The notes beneath the pieces were generated by a model. That model was given only the letters and a program-made list of their open reading frames with translations, did no database searches and had not been told where the DNA came from. This document shows, one piece after another, positions 44,545-53,536 of a stretch of DNA of 64,000 bases. The position numbers and the translations under genes are program-made. Source of the stretch: Actinomycetota bacterium (GTDB lineage Bacteria; Actinomycetota; Acidimicrobiia; Acidimicrobiales; Ilumatobacteraceae); assembly GCA_016870865.1 (NCBI GenBank), contig VGAC01000003.1, positions 62,001-126,000 on the forward strand, in the 5' to 3' direction. Every line of letters begins with the position of its first letter. Position 1 is the stretch's first letter.

Positions 44545-45227
44545 CACTTGCGTGGGTCTCCCTTGATTCCGTTCAAACGGGGGGCGACACGCGTCTTGTA
44601 GCGCACGTTCAACTGCAACAGCACCGCAGTGAAGGCTTCAATCGCGGTGGCGTTGGAGAGTTCTCCGGCGTCGAGTGGACGGCATCCCGGGATCTTTTCG
44701 AGGATTTCGCTGACGGTCACGAGCGCCGCCCTGTCGTCGGAACAGATCAGAACGTCGCTGTCGACGGGGTCCCCGAGGTGGCCGAGTTCCTTGGCCGGCA
44801 CATGGTGCAGAGCCGCGACAACACGACAGCGTGGCGCGGCCACTTGAACGTGTGCGGCGACACTGCCGCGCGGTGGAACGAGAGGCTGAAACTCGTTGCC
44901 CACCCGAACAAGGGCATTCGCCATACTGACGACGACCTTGCCGGCGAGGTCGGACTCGTGCTCTTTGGCTGTCGTCGCAGCCGAATCCCACGGGGTGGCC
45001 AGCACGATGACCTCGCTTGCCGCGGCTTCGTGGTTCGACCCGCCACGCACGGCGAGTGAAAGCGAGGGCCATGCATCTCTGATCTCACGGGCTTTGTCTG
45101 CGGCGCGGTCCGCAGAGCGCGAACCGATGATCACCGGATAACCGACCGATGCGAGTCGTGCCGCCACGGCCGTGCCTGCGGGACCGGTTCCGCCGAGCAC
45201 CCCGATCGTCGTCGATCCCCCACTCAT
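44544..45227 (-). CDS. npdG: F420H2:NADP oxidoreductase
   Basis: Reductase of 227 residues moving hydride between F420 and NADP. The Rossmann fold starts [20 protein letters not shown] with the GSRS that reads the NADP 2-phosphate, followed by [10 protein letters not shown] and [17 protein letters not shown], and ends with [22 protein letters not shown]. These segments match archaeal Fno and actinobacterial NpdG proteins. ATG 45227 faces fabI across a 76-base divergent gap, and the 3-prime end is coupled to mshC. Confidence 0.88.
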   Translation of the reverse strand: MSGGSTTIGVLGGTGPAGTAVAARLASVGYPVIIGSRSADRAADKAREIRDAWPSLSLAVRGGSNHEAAASEVIVLATPWDSAATTAKEHESDLAGKVVVSMANALVRVGNEFQPLVPPRGSVAAHVQVAAPRCRVVAALHHVPAKELGHLGDPVDSDVLICSDDRAALVTVSEILEKIPGCRPLDAGELSNATAIEAFTAVLLQLNVRYKTRVAPRLNGIKGDPRK

Positions 45228-45266
45228 GAACCGAGCATTGCACAGACGCACCCCGGGGCACACACA

Positions 45267-45299
45267 CCGACGGACACTGCTCGACTGCACTACCGTCGG
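45267..45299. promoter_or_regulatory. perfect 7-base inverted repeat upstream of fabI, overlapping its -10 box
   Basis: CCGACGG at 45267-45273 and CCGTCGG at 45293-45299 flank a 19-base spacer, ending four bases before the fabI ATG. TACCGT at 45291-45296, the candidate -10, overlaps the right arm. Could be a repressor site or an mRNA hairpin. Confidence 0.4.
45291..45296 (+). promoter_or_regulatory. candidate -10 box (TACCGT) for leaderless fabI transcript
   Basis: TACCGT followed by seven bases and the fabI ATG at 45304. The same hexamer precedes pimA and the LLM oxidoreductase. Confidence 0.45.
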
Positions 45300-45303
45300 A
45301 TGC

Positions 45304-46071
45304 ATGGGCATTCTCGAGGGCAAACAGATCGTGATCACGGGCGTTCTCACCGACGCTTCACTGGCGTTCGGGGTTGCCAAACTTGCCCAGGAAGAGGGCG
45401 CGAACGTGGTCCTCACGGGGGCGGGTCGCGGACTCTCACTGACGCAACGCACGGCGCGGAAACTTCCGCAGCCAGCGCCCGTGTTCGAATTCGATGTCAC
45501 CAACACCGACCACGTCGCATCCGTACGCAACGACGTGCAGCAGCACTTCGGAACCGTCGACGGTGTCCTCCACGCGATCGGGTTCGCACCGCCCGCTTGT
45601 CTTGGCGACGACCTCATGGCAGCGACGTGGGACGAAGTTTCCGTTGCCTTGCACGTCTCCGCCTTTTCGCTCAAGACCCTCGCAGATGCCTTCGTGCCGC
45701 TGATGCGCAACGGTGGGACGATCGTTGGCCTCGACTTCGACAACACCGTTGCCTGGCCCGCCTACAACTGGATGGGCGTTGCGAAGTCGGCATTCGAGTC
45801 GACGAATCGATATCTGGCCCGCGAGCTTGGCCCGAAGGGCATCCGCTGCAACCTCGTCGCCGCCGGACCGGTTCGCACGATGGCCGCCAAGTCGATTCCC
45901 GGGTTCGCCAAGTTCGAAGACGTCTGGGATGCACGCTCACCCCTCGGGTGGGACGTCAACGACGGCAACCCCGTCGCCAAGGCCTGTGTCGCTTTGATGT
46001 CGGACTTCTTCCCCTCGACCACGGGTGAGATGATCCACGTCGACGGCGGTTACCACGCGACGGGTGCATGA
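45304..46071 (+). CDS. fabI: enoyl-[acyl-carrier-protein] reductase, InhA type
   Basis: NADH-dependent reductase of fatty acid elongation, 255 residues. MGILEGKQIVITGVLTDASLA is the InhA-like N-terminus with the cofactor loop; the catalytic pair is Y154 and K161 in YNWMGVAKSAFESTNRY, preceded by GLDFDNTVAWP as in InhA, and IHVDGGYHATG closes the protein. The gene is plus-strand and overlaps nothing upstream; its last bases lie eight before the start of the next gene. Confidence 0.94.
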   Translation: MGILEGKQIVITGVLTDASLAFGVAKLAQEEGANVVLTGAGRGLSLTQRTARKLPQPAPVFEFDVTNTDHVASVRNDVQQHFGTVDGVLHAIGFAPPACLGDDLMAATWDEVSVALHVSAFSLKTLADAFVPLMRNGGTIVGLDFDNTVAWPAYNWMGVAKSAFESTNRYLARELGPKGIRCNLVAAGPVRTMAAKSIPGFAKFEDVWDARSPLGWDVNDGNPVAKACVALMSDFFPSTTGEMIHVDGGYHATGA

Positions 46072-46078
46072 CCCCCCG

Positions 46079-48067
46079 ATGAACCGCCTCTCCAACGAAG
46101 TATCTCCCTACCTTCGACAGCACCGCGACAATCCCGTCGACTGGTACGCGTGGGGCGAAGAAGCATTTGCCGCCGCGCGCGAGCGTGGCGTGCCGGTGCT
46201 GCTCTCCGTTGGCTATTCGGCGTGTCATTGGTGCCACGTAATGGCCCACGAATGCTTCGAGGATGAGACCGTCGCCAGGGAGATGAATGCACGGTTCGTC
46301 AACGTCAAAGTCGACCGTGAAGAGCGTCCCGATGTCGACGCGGTGTACATGGAGGCCGTGCAGGCACTCACGGGCCGCGGCGGGTGGCCGATGACGGTCT
46401 TCTTGACACCCGAGGGCAAGCCCTTCTACGGCGGCACGTACTTTCCCAAGCCGTCGTTCATGCAACTGATGTCGGCGATCACCGATGTGTGGCAGAACCG
46501 TCGACATGACGTGGATACGAACGTGAACGCACTGATGGACGCGCTGTCCCACAGTGAGGTCGGCACGCCGGCGACGAGCGTCCCGGGCGCCGACCTGCTC
46601 GACCAAGCAGTGGGCAGACTCGCGGAGAACTTCGACCGTGAATGGGGTGGTTTCGGTGCGGCCCCGAAGTTCCCCTCCACGATGAACGTCGACTTGTTGC
46701 TGCGCAGTTGGGCCACCGGCGGCAACACCTCCGCACGCGACATCGCACTCCACACCCTCGACGCCATGGCGGCCGGTGGGATGTACGACCATCTGGGCGG
46801 CGGTTTCGCTAGATACTCCGTCGATCGCCAGTGGTTGGTGCCGCATTTCGAGAAGATGCTCTACGACCAGGCTCTGTTGTTGCGCGTCTATACCCACGCC
46901 GCCGTCACCACCGGCGAGCCGCGCTTCGAGCGCATCGTGCGCGCGACCATCGGCTACGTGTTGCGCGACCTCACCCACCCCGAGGGTGGTTTCTACTCGG
47001 CCGAGGACGCCGACTCGGCCGACCTCGATGGCCATCACCACGAGGGTTGGTTCTACACCTGGACACCCCGCGAAATCCGTGACGTCCTGCCCGCGCGCGA
47101 CGCCGACATCATCTCGGAGTGGTTCGGTGTCACCGAAGGCGGCAACTTCGAGGGGCGCAACATCCTCACCCGGCACCCTTGGCGTCACGACTACGTGCCG
47201 CCGATCCAGGTCCAGGCCGCGATGGCGGTGTTGTTCGAAGCCCGCAAGTCACGACCCAGACCCCTCCTCGACAACAAGGTTCTCACCGAGTGGAACGGGC
47301 TGATGTTGTCGGCGCTCGCCGAGGCTGCCCTCTTGTTCGGTGACGACGAGTGGCTGGCCGCAGCGGTGCGCAACGGCGAATTTCTCGTGCGTGAACTGCG
47401 CGGGCCCAACGGTCGCTGGTACCGCAGTTGGCACGACGATGGTGTTCCGCGCGCGCGCCACGCCGCCTTGGCCGCCGACCTCGCTGCACTCGTCGATGCC
47501 TTCACACGACTCGGCGAGGCGTGCGGCCGCAACCTCTGGACGAAGTTGGCCGTCGAGACCGCCGACCAACTCCTCGACAACCACTGGGACCCCGAACTGG
47601 GGGGCCTGTTCACGACCGCCAACGATGCCGAACGTCTGGTCGTGCGTCAAAAGGATCTTCTCGACAACGCCACACCGTCGGCGAATTCGATGGCGGCGGG
47701 GGCCTTCGTGCGCCTCGCGGGTCTCACCGGGGAGGTGCGGTTCGCCAACCACGCCGACCGGATACTCCAATTGCTCGACCCGGTGATGCGTCGTGCTCCG
47801 AGCGCGGCCGGCAACGCCCTCGCCGCACTGCACACGCGTCTGGTCGGCACCAGCGAACTGGTTGTCCCCGGCGATTTCGGTGAGTTCGCCGCGGCGGTGC
47901 GCCGCAACTGGCGGCCGGCTCTCGTCGTTGCCTGGGGTGACGGGGACGGTTCGGCGCTCTGGCAGGGGCGAACCGCCGGCAACGCCTACCTGTGTCGTGG
48001 TCAGGTGTGCATGACCCCGGCGGCCGATGTGTCGACCCTCGTGGCGCAACTCAGCGCGAACGGCTAG
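46079..48067 (+). CDS. YyaL-type thioredoxin-domain protein (DUF255)
   Basis: A 662-residue protein of the YyaL/spermatogenesis-associated protein 20 family. Residues 1 to about 165 are a thioredoxin-like domain with CHWCH at 49-53 (GYSACHWCHVMAHECFED), DREERPDVD and GGWPMTVFLTPEGKPFYGGTYFP split by the family into two blocks. The rest is an alpha/alpha-barrel like six-hairpin glycosidases and epimerases, with GGMYDHLGGGFARYSVD and FYSAEDADS. Exact reaction unknown. ATG 46079 is used; a GTG 15 bases upstream overlaps the fabI stop. Confidence 0.9.
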   Translation: MNRLSNEVSPYLRQHRDNPVDWYAWGEEAFAAARERGVPVLLSVGYSACHWCHVMAHECFEDETVAREMNARFVNVKVDREERPDVDAVYMEAVQALTGRGGWPMTVFLTPEGKPFYGGTYFPKPSFMQLMSAITDVWQNRRHDVDTNVNALMDALSHSEVGTPATSVPGADLLDQAVGRLAENFDREWGGFGAAPKFPSTMNVDLLLRSWATGGNTSARDIALHTLDAMAAGGMYDHLGGGFARYSVDRQWLVPHFEKMLYDQALLLRVYTHAAVTTGEPRFERIVRATIGYVLRDLTHPEGGFYSAEDADSADLDGHHHEGWFYTWTPREIRDVLPARDADIISEWFGVTEGGNFEGRNILTRHPWRHDYVPPIQVQAAMAVLFEARKSRPRPLLDNKVLTEWNGLMLSALAEAALLFGDDEWLAAAVRNGEFLVRELRGPNGRWYRSWHDDGVPRARHAALAADLAALVDAFTRLGEACGRNLWTKLAVETADQLLDNHWDPELGGLFTTANDAERLVVRQKDLLDNATPSANSMAAGAFVRLAGLTGEVRFANHADRILQLLDPVMRRAPSAAGNALAALHTRLVGTSELVVPGDFGEFAAAVRRNWRPALVVAWGDGDGSALWQGRTAGNAYLCRGQVCMTPAADVSTLVAQLSANG

Positions 48068-48088
48068 GACACCGCCGGGTCGATGCGT

Positions 48089-48697
48089 TCACCACCGGTC
48101 CGCGTGGATGATGTCGCTCGCACGGTGACGTGCACGTGTCGCACTGACACCGCGACGCGCCCCACCCGTCACACAGGCCGGATGGCCCAGGGCAATCGCA
48201 CCGAGCAGCTGCAGTGTTTCGGGAACGCCGAAGTGCCGACGGATCTCATCGGCCCCGTTGAACACGGCGAAGAACAAAGCGCCCAGACCCGCGTCGTGCG
48301 CGGCGAGCAACAAAGACATCGTTGCCATCGACGCATCGATCGTCCAGTAGGGGGCGCCCCACTTGTCGGTGCCCGCACCGAGACCCGTGTGCACCTTGTC
48401 GGGTTCCGAGTAGCGCGCCACGTACGCCTCGGGGTCGGCGAATGACAGGGCGATCACCGGCGCACGCAACAGACCCGGCCAAGCAAAGGATTCGCGTTTG
48501 TCGGCGGGAAGCGAGAGGTCCCAGAACCGGGCCCGGGCGTCGTCACGGAGAACGAGCAGCGACCACCCCTGGGTCTTGCCCGCGCTCGGGGCACGCGAGG
48601 CGAGGTCGACGAGGTCGCCAACGAGGTCGTCGGCAACGTCGGTATCGGCGAAGTCGCGCGTCATACGGCGCGTTTTCAAGGCGTCGCGTAGTTCCAT
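48089..48697 (-). CDS. nitroreductase-family protein
   Basis: FMN-dependent nitroreductase-fold protein of 202 residues. The N-terminus MELRDALKTRRMTRDFADTDV has the basic TRRMTRxF flavin-phosphate motif, with LASRAPSAGKTQGWSLLVLRD after it and GALFFAVFNGADEIRRHFGVPETLQLLGAIALGH at the C-terminal side (seen as two typical blocks). Substrate unknown. It converges with the YyaL gene, leaving a 21-base gap without a clear terminator, and follows the unknown gene by 29 bases. Confidence 0.85.
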   Translation of the reverse strand: MELRDALKTRRMTRDFADTDVADDLVGDLVDLASRAPSAGKTQGWSLLVLRDDARARFWDLSLPADKRESFAWPGLLRAPVIALSFADPEAYVARYSEPDKVHTGLGAGTDKWGAPYWTIDASMATMSLLLAAHDAGLGALFFAVFNGADEIRRHFGVPETLQLLGAIALGHPACVTGGARRGVSATRARHRASDIIHADRW

Positions 48698-48726
48698 GTG
48701 GAGACGGACGTCGGATTGGGCGCCGA

Positions 48727-49386
48727 CTAGGCGCGCTTGCCGAGCTTGGCGAGGCTCTCGGTCATCGTCCAACCGTGGACGATGAGCACACCGCCCTTGG
48801 CGAAGGGCACCTTGGAGAACATTTCTGTGATCGCGGCGTTCGTCTTGCCGGGTTTTGACGACTCGTGGTCCAGATAGCCCGACTGCCCGACGGCCTTGAC
48901 GGTGAAGGACAGCTCGTCGTAGTTCGCCTCGACGCCGAAGCGCTTGGCCAAGCGACGACCCCACGCCCGCTCTTCCCCCACCGCGCGGTGGCCCGGCCGC
49001 GGGATCATCCCGGTGAGCGCCTTGAAGGCCTCGAGACCGTCGGCCGAGGCAAAGCGCGAGCCGACCACGACGTCCTCGTCGGGGAACGCCATCAGCGCAC
49101 GGTGATAGGCCTCGGCCATCAGACCCTTCAAGACCGTGTCGCGCTTCGTGGTGCGCTTCACGCTCATCAGTCCGAGCAACACGCAGGGGGTTCCGCCGAT
49201 GCGTTCGAGGGTGGAGAAACTAAAACCCTGCAGCTTGCCGTCGACACGAGCCGTGGTGTTTAGCACCCAGTCTTCCTTTGCCTTTGACAGCAGGCCAATG
49301 CCGAAGCTGCCCCCCATCGATGCCATCTCATCGAGATCGGCGTCGGTGAGAGCAGACGAGTCGCGGGTCTCGACCTCTAGTGCCAT
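48727..49386 (-). CDS. protein of unknown function, possibly GNAT-like
   Basis: A 219-residue soluble protein that I do not recognise. Central strands and helices (GKLQGFSFSTLERIGG, LLGLMSV, a basic KRTTKRDTVLKGLMAEAYH helix, VVVGSRFASADGLEAFKAL) are arranged like an acetyltransferase fold, but no convincing acetyl-CoA loop can be claimed. Codon use is like its neighbours. It lies between dnaE and the nitroreductase gene; a weak GAATAT hexamer lies six bases before the ATG. Confidence 0.6.
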   Translation of the reverse strand: MALEVETRDSSALTDADLDEMASMGGSFGIGLLSKAKEDWVLNTTARVDGKLQGFSFSTLERIGGTPCVLLGLMSVKRTTKRDTVLKGLMAEAYHRALMAFPDEDVVVGSRFASADGLEAFKALTGMIPRPGHRAVGEERAWGRRLAKRFGVEANYDELSFTVKAVGQSGYLDHESSKPGKTNAAITEMFSKVPFAKGGVLIVHGWTMTESLAKLGKRA

Positions 49387-49445
49387 TGGCCCATATTCTG
49401 CCAGCGAAAACGCCGACCCCCTACCCGCCGGCCGGGAACGGCTCC

Positions 49446-52400
49446 CTAGCCCACTATCACGGCGTCGCCGAAGGCCACCCGCAGGTCGCCGATGGCCCGC
49501 TCGATGTTGACGCTGAACGAGTCGGCCAGTCGCAGCACCTTGCCGTGCCCCAGGTCGACGATGACGGGCGCATCACCGGGGAACTCGGTGAGGATTGCCT
49601 TCAGGCGATCGATCATGTCTTCGTCCACGGCCGATGCGGAGAGTTTCATTCGCAGGCTGCGGGGACCGGTCAGCGTGAGGTTCTCGACGATCTCGACTTT
49701 TTGCGCCATGAAGCCGACGTGCGAGTCGTCGCGACGATCGATACGGCCGCGCACGGCAACGATGACGTCGTCGGCGAGGAACTGGCCGCATTCGATCAGC
49801 GTTTTCGGAAAGATGGTGACCTCGATGCTGGACTCGAGGTCCTCGAGCACGAACACGGCCATCGCTTCGCCTCGTTTGGTGTACTTCCGCGTGAGGTTGG
49901 TGACGACACCACCGAGCACGACGGACGTGCCATCATCGCGCTCGTGGGCATCGGCGATCGTGCTGTCGGTGCGTCGACGCAGGACAGACTCGGCTCCCAT
50001 CAACGGATGGTCCGAGATGTAGAGACCCAGCATCTCTTTTTCGTTCCGCAACTGGTCGGTCTTTTCGAATTCAAGTGTTGGGATTTCGATGCGATCGCTG
50101 AACGCGGCGGCACCCCCGACTTCGTCTCCGAAGAGACTCATGATGCCCCGGTCGCGCTCGCGTCGACGCTCGACCGTGGTGTCGATGATCTGCTCGAAGA
50201 CCATGAGAAGACCCCGTCGTGTGTGGCCCAGCGAGTCGAAGCAGCCAGCCTTGATGAGCGACTCGACCGTCCGCTTGTTCAGCACCTGTTCGGGTACGCG
50301 TTCGGCGAAATCATGGAACGACACATACGGACCGTTGGCGTCGCGCTCGGCAAGCAACTGTTCGACGAGACCATCACCGACGTTGCGAATGGCGGACAGG
50401 CCGAACGTGACCGCGCGCGGTGTCTTGCCATCGGGCCCCGGCGATAGCGTCGCGAAGTCGGAGCGCGACAGATTGATGTCGGGTGTGTGCACGTCGATGC
50501 CACCGCTTCGTGTGTCGGTGAGGTACAGCGCGCTCTTGTCAAAATTTCCCTTGACGCTCGACAACAGGCACGCCGCGTACTGCACAGGAAAGTTCGCCTT
50601 CAGGTAGGCGGTCTGGTAGGCGATGAGGCCGTAGCCGTAGGCATGGCTCTTGGCGAATGCGTAATCGGCGAACTTTTCGATGACATCGAAGAGCTGTCGA
50701 CCGAGGTTCAGTCCGTAACCGGATCCTTCGCAGCCGGACTCGAACCGGTCGCGCTCGCTTGCCATGAGTTCGGGAATCTTCTTGCCACAGGCCTTGCGCA
50801 GGTTGTCGGCCTCGGCCAGTGAGTAGCCGGCGAACTTCTGCGCCACACGCATCATGCTTTCCTGGTACATCATCAACCCGTAGGTGTCGGACAGCAGATC
50901 ATGCGCATCGGGGTGGAAGAAATGAGGCTCTTTGCGCGAGTTCTTGTAGTCGGCGTAATCGTTGTGCATGTTCGCACCCATCGGACCGGGGCGGTAGAGG
51001 GCCACAACGGCGGCAATGTGTTCGAAACTGCTGGGGGCAAGCGAGCGCAGCAAGGCCCGCATCGGTGGACTTTCGAGCTGGAACACACCAATGCTCTGGC
51101 CACGTGACAACAAGTCGAATGTCGCTGCATCGTCGAGAGGCACGGTGTCGATGTCGAAATTTGGGTCGACCGAGGCCCGAACCATCGCCATCGTGTCGGT
51201 GATGACGTCCAGGTTGCGCAGGCCGAGAAAGTCCATCTTCAACAGACCGAGGGCCTCAACGCCATGCATTTCGTATTGGGTGACGATCGGAGATTTTTCC
51301 GCGTCTTGCCCGGGTTCGGGTTTGCGTTGGATCGGTAGATACTCGGTGAGTGCATCGCGCGTGATCACCACGGCCGCGGCGTGGATGCCGTCCGAACGCT
51401 TCAGTCCCTCCAGACCCATGGCTACTTCGACGATCCGCCTCACGTCGGGGTCGGTGTCGACCATCGTGCGAAGTTCGACCGCGGCGCGGTAGCCATCTCG
51501 GTGTTTGGGCACCTCTTCGAAGCAGTACTTGAGGGGGGTGTCGCGCCCCATGACCAGTGGCGGCATCGCCTTGGCGATTCTGTCACCGAGACCGTAGGGA
51601 TAACCAAGCACTCGCGCGGCATCTCGTACCGCGTTGCGGGCCTTGATCGTGCCGAAGGTGATGATCTGTGCGACGTGATCACGCCCGTATTTCTCGGCTG
51701 CGTAGCGAATCATCTCGTCTCGGTAACGCGAGTCGAAGTCCATGTCGATGTCGGGCATCGACACGCGGCTGGGATTCAGGAAACGCTCGAACAAAAGGTC
51801 ATAGCGAATGGGGTCGAGGTCGGTGATGCGCAGGCAGTACGCCACAGCGCAGCCTGCCGCCGAGCCACGACCCGGGCCCACGCGGATGCCGTTGTCACGC
51901 GCGTGGCGGATGAGGTCCCAGACGATGAGGAAATAGGACGCAAACCCCATGTCGGCGATGACCTTCACCTCGTACGACAGCCGTTCCACCGCCTCCTTGG
52001 GAAGATTGTCCCCCCAGCGCTCGCGCGCCCCGGTGGCGGTGAGGTGCTTGAGGTACTCGATGTCATTCTCGAAGCCCGTGGGAACCGGAAACTCGGGCAG
52101 ATGGACCTGATCGAACTCGATGTCGACGTTCGCCCGTTCGGCGACCCACAGCGTGTTGTCACAGGCCTGCGGCACCTCGCGAAACAGGTAGCGCATCTCG
52201 GCGGCCGACTTCAGATAGTGCTCTGCGCCCTCGAATCGGAACCTGTTCGGGTCAGACAACATCGACCCGGTCTGCACGCACAGGAGAGCGTCATGCGCGG
52301 TGTGGTCGTGACGGTGCGTGTAGTGCGAGTCGTTGGTCGCAATCAGGGGCGCGCCGATCTCCTTTGCGATTTCGAAAAGTTTGGGGTTGGTTTCGATCTG

Positions 52401-52988
52401 TGCGGGAATTCCGTGGTCTTGGATTTCGACAAAGAGATTGTCCCTGCCGAAGATGTCCTGGAGTCGCGACGCACGCTCGACTGCGCCCTTGTAGTCGCCT
52501 CGCAACAAGGCCTGCAGGACATGCCCACCCAGGCAGCCGGTGGTGCAGATGAGACCCTCGCTGTACCGCTCAAGCAGATCCCAGTCGAGCCGCGGCTTGT
52601 AGTAGTAGCCCTCGAGGTACGCGAGGCTGGAGAGTTTGATGAGGTTCCGGTAACCGACGTTGTTTTCGGCCAACAACGTCAAGTGGTAGTAGAGCTTGCT
52701 ACCTGCGTCGGTGTCACCACCGGTGTCGTCGAAGCGGCCGCGACGGGTGGGCCGCTCGTGGCGCGACTCGTGGGCCATGTAGGCCTCGGTACCGATGACG
52801 GGCTTGACGCCCTGCGCATTGCACTCGCGGTAGAAATCGAGGACGCCGTACATGTTGCCGTGATCGGTGATCCCGAGCGCAGGCTGACCGTCGGCGGCCG
52901 CCGCCGCCACCAGTTCGTCGAGACGCGACGCACCGTCGAGCATTGAAAATTCGGTGTGGACGTGGAGATGCGTGAAGGAACTGGACAT
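49446..52988 (-). CDS. dnaE: DNA polymerase III alpha subunit (DnaE1 type)
   Basis: Replicative polymerase of 1180 residues. An N-terminal PHP domain (about 1-270) keeps its metal residues (HLHVHTEFSMLDG, GITDHGNMYG, ATNDSHYTH), so PHP proofreading, known for mycobacterial DnaE1, is plausible. The polymerase core has VGPGRGSAAGCAVAYCL and the catalytic PDIDMDFDSRYRDE, followed by the finger domain, helix-hairpin-helix region and C-terminal OB fold (about 970-1060). ATG 52988 comes two bases after a perfect hairpin. Lies after bpa in the same direction. Confidence 0.97.
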   Translation of the reverse strand: MSSSFTHLHVHTEFSMLDGASRLDELVAAAAADGQPALGITDHGNMYGVLDFYRECNAQGVKPVIGTEAYMAHESRHERPTRRGRFDDTGGDTDAGSKLYYHLTLLAENNVGYRNLIKLSSLAYLEGYYYKPRLDWDLLERYSEGLICTTGCLGGHVLQALLRGDYKGAVERASRLQDIFGRDNLFVEIQDHGIPAQIETNPKLFEIAKEIGAPLIATNDSHYTHRHDHTAHDALLCVQTGSMLSDPNRFRFEGAEHYLKSAAEMRYLFREVPQACDNTLWVAERANVDIEFDQVHLPEFPVPTGFENDIEYLKHLTATGARERWGDNLPKEAVERLSYEVKVIADMGFASYFLIVWDLIRHARDNGIRVGPGRGSAAGCAVAYCLRITDLDPIRYDLLFERFLNPSRVSMPDIDMDFDSRYRDEMIRYAAEKYGRDHVAQIITFGTIKARNAVRDAARVLGYPYGLGDRIAKAMPPLVMGRDTPLKYCFEEVPKHRDGYRAAVELRTMVDTDPDVRRIVEVAMGLEGLKRSDGIHAAAVVITRDALTEYLPIQRKPEPGQDAEKSPIVTQYEMHGVEALGLLKMDFLGLRNLDVITDTMAMVRASVDPNFDIDTVPLDDAATFDLLSRGQSIGVFQLESPPMRALLRSLAPSSFEHIAAVVALYRPGPMGANMHNDYADYKNSRKEPHFFHPDAHDLLSDTYGLMMYQESMMRVAQKFAGYSLAEADNLRKACGKKIPELMASERDRFESGCEGSGYGLNLGRQLFDVIEKFADYAFAKSHAYGYGLIAYQTAYLKANFPVQYAACLLSSVKGNFDKSALYLTDTRSGGIDVHTPDINLSRSDFATLSPGPDGKTPRAVTFGLSAIRNVGDGLVEQLLAERDANGPYVSFHDFAERVPEQVLNKRTVESLIKAGCFDSLGHTRRGLLMVFEQIIDTTVERRRERDRGIMSLFGDEVGGAAAFSDRIEIPTLEFEKTDQLRNEKEMLGLYISDHPLMGAESVLRRRTDSTIADAHERDDGTSVVLGGVVTNLTRKYTKRGEAMAVFVLEDLESSIEVTIFPKTLIECGQFLADDVIVAVRGRIDRRDDSHVGFMAQKVEIVENLTLTGPRSLRMKLSASAVDEDMIDRLKAILTEFPGDAPVIVDLGHGKVLRLADSFSVNIERAIGDLRVAFGDAVIVG

Positions 52989-52990
52989 GA

Positions 52991-53005
52991 CGGGTCAGGG
53001 ACCCG
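52991..53005 (-). promoter_or_regulatory. perfect hairpin immediately upstream of the dnaE start
   Basis: CGGGTC and GACCCG pair around a three-base loop, ending two bases before the dnaE ATG. A hairpin here would hide the start, so translational control or a protein-binding palindrome are possible. TAGTTT, a possible -10, lies just upstream. Confidence 0.4.
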
Positions 53006-53041
53006 AAACTACCAGTTGGGTGTCGCTCGGAGGTGCGAAGT

Positions 53042-53060
53042 GATCCGTCGACAGCGGATC
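53042..53060 (-). terminator. hairpin directly after bpa
   Basis: GATCCG and CGGATC form a six-base stem with a seven-base loop, beginning at the base following the bpa stop codon. There is no T-tract, so any termination would be weak or factor-assisted. Confidence 0.3.
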
Positions 53061-53513
53061 TCAGAGATACACACCACCGGGCGCGCCGGGCGCAGACGGA
53101 GGCATCGCGCCGGGAAGTTGGCGCATCTGTTCGAGTTGCTGTCGCGCGGCGATTTGCTGCGCGAAGAGGGTCGCCTGGATGCCGTGGAAAAGACCCTCCA
53201 GCCATCCGACGAGTTGTGCTTTTGCAACACGCAGTTCCGCTTCGGATGGAACCGTCCCTTCCTGGAACGGCAACGCGAGCATGCGCAACTCATCTTGCAG
53301 GTCGGGTGACAAAGCCTCGGACAGTTCGATGATCGATCGCTCGTAGATCTCGGCCAGACGCTCACGACTGGGTTCGTCGAGCGCCGTGGAGTGCGCCTCA
53401 TCGAGGAGCTGCTTGACCATCGAACCGATGCGCATCACCTTCGCGGGCTCGGTGATCGTTTCGGATTCCGGTTCTTTGCCGTTCGGAGTGAGAACTTCGG
53501 GTACTTCGCTCAT
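53061..53513 (-). CDS. bpa: bacterial proteasome activator Bpa (PafE)
   Basis: Ring-forming ATP-independent activator of the actinobacterial 20S proteasome. The 150 residues share the family core: AKVMRIGSMVKQLLDEA, LSPDLQDELRMLALPF, SEAELRVAKAQLVGWLEGL and FHGIQATLFAQQIAARQQLEQMRQL. The last residues GGVYL correspond to the GQYL tail that docks into the proteasome, with Val for Gln. Only the helix-bundle part and this tail are present. ATG 53513 is used (GTG 53519 is possible). No proteasome gene is in the window. Confidence 0.9.
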   Translation of the reverse strand: MSEVPEVLTPNGKEPESETITEPAKVMRIGSMVKQLLDEAHSTALDEPSRERLAEIYERSIIELSEALSPDLQDELRMLALPFQEGTVPSEAELRVAKAQLVGWLEGLFHGIQATLFAQQIAARQQLEQMRQLPGAMPPSAPGAPGGVYL

Positions 53514-53522
53514 CGTCACCAG

Positions 53523-53528
53523 ATCCTA
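53523..53528 (-). promoter_or_regulatory. candidate -10 box (TAGGAT) upstream of bpa
   Basis: Minus-strand TAGGAT lies in the 23-base gap after the phosphodiesterase gene, nine bases before the bpa ATG. It equals the ruvC box, though the spacing is a little longer. Confidence 0.35.
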
Positions 53529-53536
53529 GGTTGGGC

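Noticed and set aside
49387-49445. Intrinsic terminator after dnaE
   Set aside because: GC-rich with small stems but no T-tract following a stable hairpin.
51381-52946. 521-codon plus-strand open frame
   Set aside because: Antisense to dnaE, whose reading frame has all polymerase motifs.
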